From: Planomonospora parontospora
GTDB taxonomy: Bacteria; Actinomycetota; Actinomycetes; Streptosporangiales; Streptosporangiaceae
Length of the DNA stretch: 64,000 bases
Reading direction: 5' to 3'
Assembly: GCA_014647935.1 (NCBI GenBank)
Contig: BMQD01000001.1
Location: 248,001 to 312,000 of the forward strand
Both the position numbers and the translations under genes were made by a program. Below, in pieces: positions 59,007 to 64,000 of the stretch; the first letter of the stretch is position 1, and each line of letters begins with the position of its first letter. The notes below the pieces were generated by a model, which had not been told where the DNA came from, did not search any database, and was given only the letters and a program-made list of their open reading frames with translations.

Positions 59007-59861
59007 ATGAGCGTGATGAAGAGACTTTCCATGATCTTCAAGTCCAAGGCCAACGAGGCCCTGGACAAGATGGAGGATCCGCGCCAGACCTTGGACTACT
59101 CCTATCAGCGGCAGCTGGAGCTGCTGCAGAAGGTGCGCCGGGGCGTGGCCGACGTCGCAACCTCGCGCAAGAGGGTCGAGCTGCAGATCAACCAGATCGA
59201 GGCGCAGGCGCGCAAGCTGGAGGAGCAGGGGCGCAAGGCGCTCAGCGTGGGCCGTGAGGACCTCGCCCGCGAGGCGCTGACCCGCCGCAATGGCCTGCAG
59301 ACCCAGATCGCCGACCTGAAGGTGCAGCACGACAACCTGCAGGCGGAGGAGGAGAAGCTCACCCACGCCTCGCACCGCCTCCAGGCCAAGGTCGACGCCT
59401 TCCGCACGCGCAAGGAGACGATCAAGGCCACCTACACCGCGGCCGAGGCGCAGACGCGGATCAACGAGGCCTTCTCCGGCATCTCCGAGGAGATGGGCGA
59501 CGTCGGCCTGGCGATCCAGCGCGCAGAGGACAAGACCGCGCAGATGCAGGCGCGGGCCGGGGCCATCGACGAGCTGCTCGCCAGCGGCGCGCTGGACGAC
59601 TTCAGCGGGTCGCGCGGCGACGACATCCAGGCGGAGCTGGACCGGATGGGCGGCGGCACCGACGTCGAGCTGGAGATCGCCCGGATGAAGGCCGAGCTGG
59701 GCCAGGCGCCCGCGCCGAAGAGCGCGATCGAGCAGGGGCAGCCGCAGCAGCAGCCGGCCCCGCAGCAGCAGCAGTACCAGCAGCAGCCGCCGCAGGCCGA
59801 GCCGTACGGCCAGCCGCAGCAGCCGACCCAGCAGTACCGCCAGCCGGGGGAGGGCCAGTGA
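59007..59861 (+). CDS. pspA: PspA/IM30-family membrane-stress protein
   Basis: The protein has 284 residues. Start ATG 59007 (ATG 59016 possible). The PspA coiled coil runs through about residues 20-215 with SKANEALDKMEDPRQTLDYSYQRQLELLQKV as its first part (outline) and the family pattern of charged heptads. The C-terminal 50 residues are Gln/Pro-rich (QQQPAPQQQQYQQQ). PspA proteins form ESCRT-III-like assemblies that keep the inner membrane tight. The next gene encodes the partner PspAA with a 4-bp overlap. Confidence 0.93.
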   Translation: MSVMKRLSMIFKSKANEALDKMEDPRQTLDYSYQRQLELLQKVRRGVADVATSRKRVELQINQIEAQARKLEEQGRKALSVGREDLAREALTRRNGLQTQIADLKVQHDNLQAEEEKLTHASHRLQAKVDAFRTRKETIKATYTAAEAQTRINEAFSGISEEMGDVGLAIQRAEDKTAQMQARAGAIDELLASGALDDFSGSRGDDIQAELDRMGGGTDVELEIARMKAELGQAPAPKSAIEQGQPQQQPAPQQQQYQQQPPQAEPYGQPQQPTQQYRQPGEGQ

Positions 59862-60136
59862 TCGTTCGCATCATGGGCGAGGGGCAGGTCGAGATCGCGG
59901 CCGACGACCTCGCCGCGCTCAACAAGCTGGACGGCGAGCTGGAGGCGGCCATCCAGGCGGGGGACGAGGAGACCTTCCGGGGCCGGCTGCACGCCCTGCT
60001 GGACAAGGTCCGCGAGGTCGGCCGGGAGCTGCCGGACGAGAGCCTGGAGCCGTCGGAGCTGATCCTGCCGCCGGCCGACGCCTCGATGGAGGAGGTCAGG
60101 GAGATGCTGGGGGACGAGGGCCTGATCCCCGGATAG
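59858..60136 (+). CDS. pspAA: PspA-associated protein PspAA
   Basis: The protein has 92 residues from the GTG at 59858, sharing GTGA with the pspA stop. It begins MIVRIMGEGQVEIAADDLAALNKLDGELEAAI (outline), the signature of the small PspAA proteins always encoded after pspA in actinobacteria. Acidic, no membrane helix. It probably regulates or caps PspA assembly (inference from co-occurrence). Confidence 0.9.
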   Translation: MIVRIMGEGQVEIAADDLAALNKLDGELEAAIQAGDEETFRGRLHALLDKVREVGRELPDESLEPSELILPPADASMEEVREMLGDEGLIPG

Positions 60137-60186
60137 CGCGCCTTCCTCCACGGATGCCCGGAGCGGAGCGGATCCGCCCCGGGCCG

Positions 60187-60214
60187 GGCCCTCCCGGCAT
60201 CGGGTGGGCCTTTT
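60187..60214 (+). terminator. Intrinsic terminator after pspAA
   Basis: Stem GGCCC-t-CCCG / CGGG-t-GGGCC with GCAT loop, followed by TTTTCTGT. Classic intrinsic terminator, 50 bp after the stop codon. Confidence 0.85.
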
Positions 60215-60303
60215 CTGTGTCCCTACCCCGGGGTTGATGTGCAGGTTACGGAGATTTGCCCTCACAATGGGACAGAAAAAGCCCAGTGAGAGAGGGTGTC
60301 GCT

Positions 60304-62778
60304 ATGCCGGACCTTGCGCCCTTGCGCCCCGGGGACCCCGAGCGGGTGCGCGAGTACCGGCTCACCGCGCGCCTCGGCGAGGGGGGCCAGGGAACGGTCT
60401 ACCTCGGTGAGTCCGAGTCGGGAGCGCGCGTCGCGGTCAAGCTGCTCCGTGCCGACCTCGCACAGGACGAGGAGGCTTTGGAACGTTTCGTTCGCGAGGT
60501 CAGCACGACCCAGCGGGTCTCGCCGTTCTGCACCGCCGCGGTGCTGGACACCGGAGTGGACCAGCACCGGCCGTACATCGTCAGCGAGTACATCGACGGC
60601 CCGACGCTCGACGCGGTCGTGGCCGCCGAGGGCCCGCGCTCGGGCTCGGCGCTGCACCGCCTCGCGATCGGCACGGTCACCGCGCTCGTCGCGATCCACC
60701 AGGCGGGGATCGTGCACCGCGACTTCAAGCCGTCCAACGTGCTGCTCGCGCCCGACGGCCCCCGCGTCATCGACTTCGGCATCGCCAAGGCCCTCGACCG
60801 GACCTCGACGCTGACCGCGATGGCGATCGGCACCCCCTCCTACATGACCCCCGAGCAGCTCGCGGGGGAGGCGGCCGGCTCGGCCGCCGACATGTTCGCC
60901 TGGGGCTGCACCATGGTCTTCGCCGCCACCGGGGCGCCGCCGTTCGGCACCGACAGCCTGCCGGCGATCTTCAACCGCATCATGAACGCCGAGCCGGACC
61001 TGTCGGCCATCGGCGACGCCGCCCTGCGCGAGCTGGTGGGCGACTGCCTGGCCAAGGACGCCAAGCTCCGCCCGACGGCGAGCGAGGCGCTGATGCGCCT
61101 GCTCGGCCACAGCGGCGCGGGCACGACGGGCGGTGCGCCCCCGGTCCCGCCCCAGGGCATCCTCGCCGAGGGCTCGGCCGCGGCCGCCCAGCAGACCGGC
61201 CCGGGTCCGGACGGCTTCCCCCACCCGCAGGGCGCCCAGGGCCACCCGCCGCACCGGACCGGACCCGGAGGCTTCGCCCACCAGGCCGGACCGGGCGGGT
61301 TCGCCCACCCGGCCGGCCCCGGCGGCCACCCCCACCCGGCCGGCCCCGGCGGCCACCCCCAGCAGACCGGCCCGGGCGGCTTACCGCAGCAGGCGGGACC
61401 GGGCGGCTACCCGCCGCACCAGACCGGCCCCGGCGGGTTCGGGCAGACCACGTACGGCGTCCCGCCGCAGGGCGGCGCGCCCTACCCCGGTCCCGAGGGG
61501 CACCCGGGCGGCGTGTTCGCGCAGCCCACGGCCCCCGGCGGGCAGGCGCCGCACCCGGGCCCCGGCGGGTACGGCCAGCAGCCTCCGTACGGCGCGCCGC
61601 AGGGCGCCGCGCCGTACGGCGGCCCAGGCGGGCGGGGCGGTGGCCACGGCGGACCCGGGGGGCAGGGCGCCGGGGCGCGCGGGACCGGGCGGGTGCGCCG
61701 GGTCTGGATCGCGGTCGGCGCGGGGCTCGCGGTGGCGCTCGTCGCCGGCGGCGGCGTCACGCTGGCGCTGCGGGACGGCGGGTCCGAGGTGACGCCGTCC
61801 CCCTCGGCGGCCGCCAGCGCGCCCGCGACGCAGGACGCCACGCCCAGCCCGGCCGCCGCCCGGGTGCCGGAGGCCGACCGGGAGATCAAGCTCCCGGGCA
61901 GCTCCACCACGATCCACGAGAGCGACGAGGACCCGATCCGGCTGACCTCCTACAGCCTGGAGACGGCCGGGAAGTTCCACGTCTACGCCCGCGAGCACGG
62001 CGCGAACGACTTCGCCGCCGCCGACCAGTACATCGACTACACGGTGAACCCCGAGGGGACCGGGGCGCTGGCCACCGACCTGAAGTACGACACGGAAAGC
62101 TACGCCCTGGTCTCGATCATCGACCGGGCCGGCGGCGCGGTGAACAAGGTCAGGCTCACCAAGGCGCCGGTCTACCCGTCTCTGCCGCAGTGGTCGCCGG
62201 ACGGGAGCAAGGGACTGGTCACGCTGTACCGGGCGGACACCGACGCGACCAAGCCCAGCCACCCGTACGGCTACGCGATCATCGACATCGCCACCCGGAA
62301 GGCGAAGATCGTCAAGGTGAAGGAGAAGGACGCCGGGACGTGGAGCTACTTCTGGCGGGGTGACGGCCGCGCGGTCGGCACCTGGGCGATCGACGGCGAC
62401 ACCCACCGCATCCGCTTCTACGACCTGCAGGGCACGATCCTGCAGACCCTGCTCGACGTGGGCAAGCCGCTCACCGTCGAGGGGGAGGACGTCAACCCGT
62501 CCGGGTCGCTGATCATGACGTACTGCAAGGGGACCGAGCAGGAGATCTGCGTCTGGTCCACCGCCGCCGACGGGGAGCCGCAGGCCCGCATCCCCTTCGT
62601 GACGGAGCGGGTCGTCGGCTGGTACGACGACCAGCACATCGCGGCCTGGCGGGCGAGGGGCTCCGGCTTCGAGGCGGTCGTGATCGACCTGAAGGGCGAG
62701 GTCAAGCGGGTGCTCGCGGAGACCGCGGACGCCAAGGAGTACGAGAAGCAGTTCATGCGCTACACCCGGGTGAGCTGA
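60304..62778 (+). CDS. Receptor-like Ser/Thr protein kinase with propeller-like outer domain
   Basis: The protein has 824 residues from the ATG at 60304, with GAGAGGG upstream. Kinase domain 18-275: LGEGGQGTVYLGE, VAVKLL with Lys46, HRDFKPSNVLL with Asp140 and Asn145, VIDFGIAKAL, YMTPEQLAG. A 190-residue Gly/Pro/His/Gln repeat region (about 285-460, including GPGGHPHPA units), a single membrane helix at 467-489, and an outer domain of about 330 residues. The latter shows repeating strands such as LPQWSPDGSKGLVTLY, YFWRGDGRAVGTW and VNPSGSLIMTY, resembling a TolB/PD40-like propeller. It follows pspA-pspAA after a terminator. Confidence 0.92.
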   Translation: MPDLAPLRPGDPERVREYRLTARLGEGGQGTVYLGESESGARVAVKLLRADLAQDEEALERFVREVSTTQRVSPFCTAAVLDTGVDQHRPYIVSEYIDGPTLDAVVAAEGPRSGSALHRLAIGTVTALVAIHQAGIVHRDFKPSNVLLAPDGPRVIDFGIAKALDRTSTLTAMAIGTPSYMTPEQLAGEAAGSAADMFAWGCTMVFAATGAPPFGTDSLPAIFNRIMNAEPDLSAIGDAALRELVGDCLAKDAKLRPTASEALMRLLGHSGAGTTGGAPPVPPQGILAEGSAAAAQQTGPGPDGFPHPQGAQGHPPHRTGPGGFAHQAGPGGFAHPAGPGGHPHPAGPGGHPQQTGPGGLPQQAGPGGYPPHQTGPGGFGQTTYGVPPQGGAPYPGPEGHPGGVFAQPTAPGGQAPHPGPGGYGQQPPYGAPQGAAPYGGPGGRGGGHGGPGGQGAGARGTGRVRRVWIAVGAGLAVALVAGGGVTLALRDGGSEVTPSPSAAASAPATQDATPSPAAARVPEADREIKLPGSSTTIHESDEDPIRLTSYSLETAGKFHVYAREHGANDFAAADQYIDYTVNPEGTGALATDLKYDTESYALVSIIDRAGGAVNKVRLTKAPVYPSLPQWSPDGSKGLVTLYRADTDATKPSHPYGYAIIDIATRKAKIVKVKEKDAGTWSYFWRGDGRAVGTWAIDGDTHRIRFYDLQGTILQTLLDVGKPLTVEGEDVNPSGSLIMTYCKGTEQEICVWSTAADGEPQARIPFVTERVVGWYDDQHIAAWRARGSGFEAVVIDLKGEVKRVLAETADAKEYEKQFMRYTRVS

Positions 62779-62779
62779 C

Positions 62780-62817
62780 CCGCCGTACTCCGCCCGGGCC
62801 CGGGCGGAGTACGGCGG
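62780..62817 (+). terminator. Terminator of the receptor kinase gene
   Basis: 38-nt perfect palindrome (62780-62798 with 62799-62817), starting 2 bp after the stop codon. Confidence 0.75.
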
Positions 62818-62865
62818 TCCGGGCGTGCTCCGGCCACCGGGACACGGCCTCTGCGAGGGTACGGC

Positions 62866-62894
62866 GAAGGCCCCGGCGCACGGCCGGGGCCTTC
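62866..62894 (-). terminator. Terminator of nadA
   Basis: 12-bp stem (62866-62877 with 62883-62894), 5-nt loop, 55 bp downstream of the nadA stop codon. Confidence 0.75.
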
Positions 62895-62948
62895 AGGGTG
62901 CCACGGGGGTCCGCGGCGGCCCGGTCCCGCGACAGGCGGGACCGGGGG

Positions 62949-64000
62949 TCACGGCAGGGCGAGCATCCGGTCCAGGGCGACCTTGGCCCAGTGGGTGGTG
63001 TCGGGGTCCACGGTGATCCGGTTGACGACCTGGCCGGCGGCCAGGGACTCCAGCGCCCAGACCAGGTGCGGCAGGTCGATCCGGTTCATCGTCGAGCAGT
63101 AGCAGACGGTCCGGTCCAGGAACGACACGTTCTTGTCGGGGAACATCGCCCCGAGCCGCTTGACCAGGTTGAGCTCGGTGCCGATGGCCCAGGAGGAGCC
63201 GGCCGGGGCCTCGGTGAGCTTCTTGATGATGTGCTCGGTCGAGCCGACGTGGTCGGCCTTGACGACCACCTCGTGCCGGCACTCGGGGTGGACCAGCACG
63301 TTGACGCCGGGGATGCGCGCCCGGACGTCGTCCACGCTCTCCGCGGTGAACCGGCCGTGCACCGAGCAGTGCCCCCGCCACAGGATCATCTTGGCGTCGC
63401 GGAGCTGCTGCTCGGTCAGGCCGCCGTTCGGCCGGTGCGGGTTGTAGACGACGCAGTCGTCCAGGGACAGGCCCATCTCCAGCACGGCCGTGTTGCGGCC
63501 CAGGTGCTGGTCGGGCAGGAACAGCACCTTCTCGCCGCGGGAGAAGGCCCAGTCCAGGGCCCGGCGCGCGTTGGAGGAGGTGCACACGGCGCCGCCGTTG
63601 CGCCCGCAGAACGCCTTGATGTCGGCGCTGGAGTTCATGTAGGTGATCGGCACCGTGACGTCGGCGATGCCGGCGTCGGCGAGCGCGTCCCAGCACTCCT
63701 CGACCTGGTCGAAGGTGGCCATGTCGGCCATGGAGCACCCGGCCGCCATGTCCGGGAGCACGACCTTCTGGGAGTCGCCGGTCAGGATGTCGGCCGACTC
63801 GGCCATGAAGTGCACGCCGCAGAAGACGATGTACTCGGCCTCGGGACGGGCCGCGGCCTGCTGGGCGAGCTTGAACGAGTCGCCGGTCACGTCGGCGAAC
63901 CGGATGACCTCGTCGCGCTGGTAGTGGTGGCCGAGCACGAAGACCCGGTCGCCGAGCGCCGCCTTGGCCCGCTCCGCGCGCTCCACGAGCGCCGGATCGG
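62949..64000 (-). CDS. nadA: Quinolinate synthase, N-terminal end cut by the window
   Basis: The visible part holds about 350 residues; the true start lies beyond 64000 (family N terminus usually 30-40 residues longer, and the frame stays open to the end). NadA joins iminoaspartate and dihydroxyacetone phosphate to quinolinate, an iron-sulfur dependent step to NAD. The three cluster cysteines are in VFCGVHFMAE, HPECRHEV and TVCYCSTMNRI. GHHYQRDEVIRFAD, MNSSADIKAF and LPDQHLGRN mark the substrate pocket. Together with nadE at the other end it frames the window with NAD biosynthesis genes. Confidence 0.95.
   Translation of the reverse strand, partial: DPALVERAERAKAALGDRVFVLGHHYQRDEVIRFADVTGDSFKLAQQAAARPEAEYIVFCGVHFMAESADILTGDSQKVVLPDMAAGCSMADMATFDQVEECWDALADAGIADVTVPITYMNSSADIKAFCGRNGGAVCTSSNARRALDWAFSRGEKVLFLPDQHLGRNTAVLEMGLSLDDCVVYNPHRPNGGLTEQQLRDAKMILWRGHCSVHGRFTAESVDDVRARIPGVNVLVHPECRHEVVVKADHVGSTEHIIKKLTEAPAGSSWAIGTELNLVKRLGAMFPDKNVSFLDRTVCYCSTMNRIDLPHLVWALESLAAGQVVNRITVDPDTTHWAKVALDRMLALP

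Overview
This 64 kb window is very GC-rich with actinobacterial codon use. It looks like a chromosome segment of a filamentous actinomycete, most likely of the order Streptosporangiales (inference). The evidence is the core gene content: glnA2-glnE-glnA, lipA-lipB-sucB-lpdA-pepA, DUF4191 and DUF3043 membrane proteins, PspA with PspAA, fused CobU, and two Hanks-type kinases. GTG and TTG starts are frequent. No rRNA, tRNA or CRISPR array was seen. Both ends cut NAD-biosynthesis genes: nadE at the left and nadA at the right.

Left part (1-20.4 kb). After nadE and a small secreted protein comes a leftward regulatory operon: two paralogous membrane histidine kinases flank one unusual response regulator that fuses a SARP/BTAD half to a REC-LuxR half. 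An MFS exporter with a divergent ArsR-type regulator follows, then a degenerate terpene-synthase-like gene full of short tandem duplications. Next are the type-I glutamine synthetase glnA2, a soluble Ser/Thr kinase, a hotdog-like protein, glnE (which controls glutamine synthetase by adenylylation), a membrane protein and an F420-type oxidoreductase.

Accessory part (about 20.4-36.97 kb), between glnE and glnA. It mixes secreted proteins (a SipW-type signal peptidase with a camelysin/TasA-like substrate, an FG-GAP beta-propeller with a Lys/Ala-rich tail, an NlpC/P60 hydrolase, a small lipoprotein), signalling genes (PilZ, STAS, winged-helix, TetR) and many gene scars. The scars are a duplicated 3' end of the NlpC/P60 gene, a receiver-domain remnant, a 5'-truncated substrate-binding protein, a GAF-kinase without its ATPase domain, a serine-recombinase fragment, a pentapeptide-repeat fragment next to a perfect 19-bp inverted repeat, and a frameshifted tyrosine-recombinase end just before glnA. 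I read this as an eroded integration hot spot (inference).

Right part (36.97-64 kb) is core. It holds glnA, with a well-formed GlnR-type operator upstream; an RDD protein; a methyltransferase/DUF4191 pair; lipA and lipB for lipoate synthesis; sucB and lpdA, the lipoate-using enzymes; and pepA. Then come a GntR/YtrA regulator with its membrane-protein operon, a CPBP protease, the cobalamin genes cobU and cobS, an aldo/keto reductase, a membrane-bound SUKH protein, pspA-pspAA, and a receptor kinase with a propeller-like outer domain. The most unusual single residue is in LipB, where the catalytic lysine is read as glutamine.
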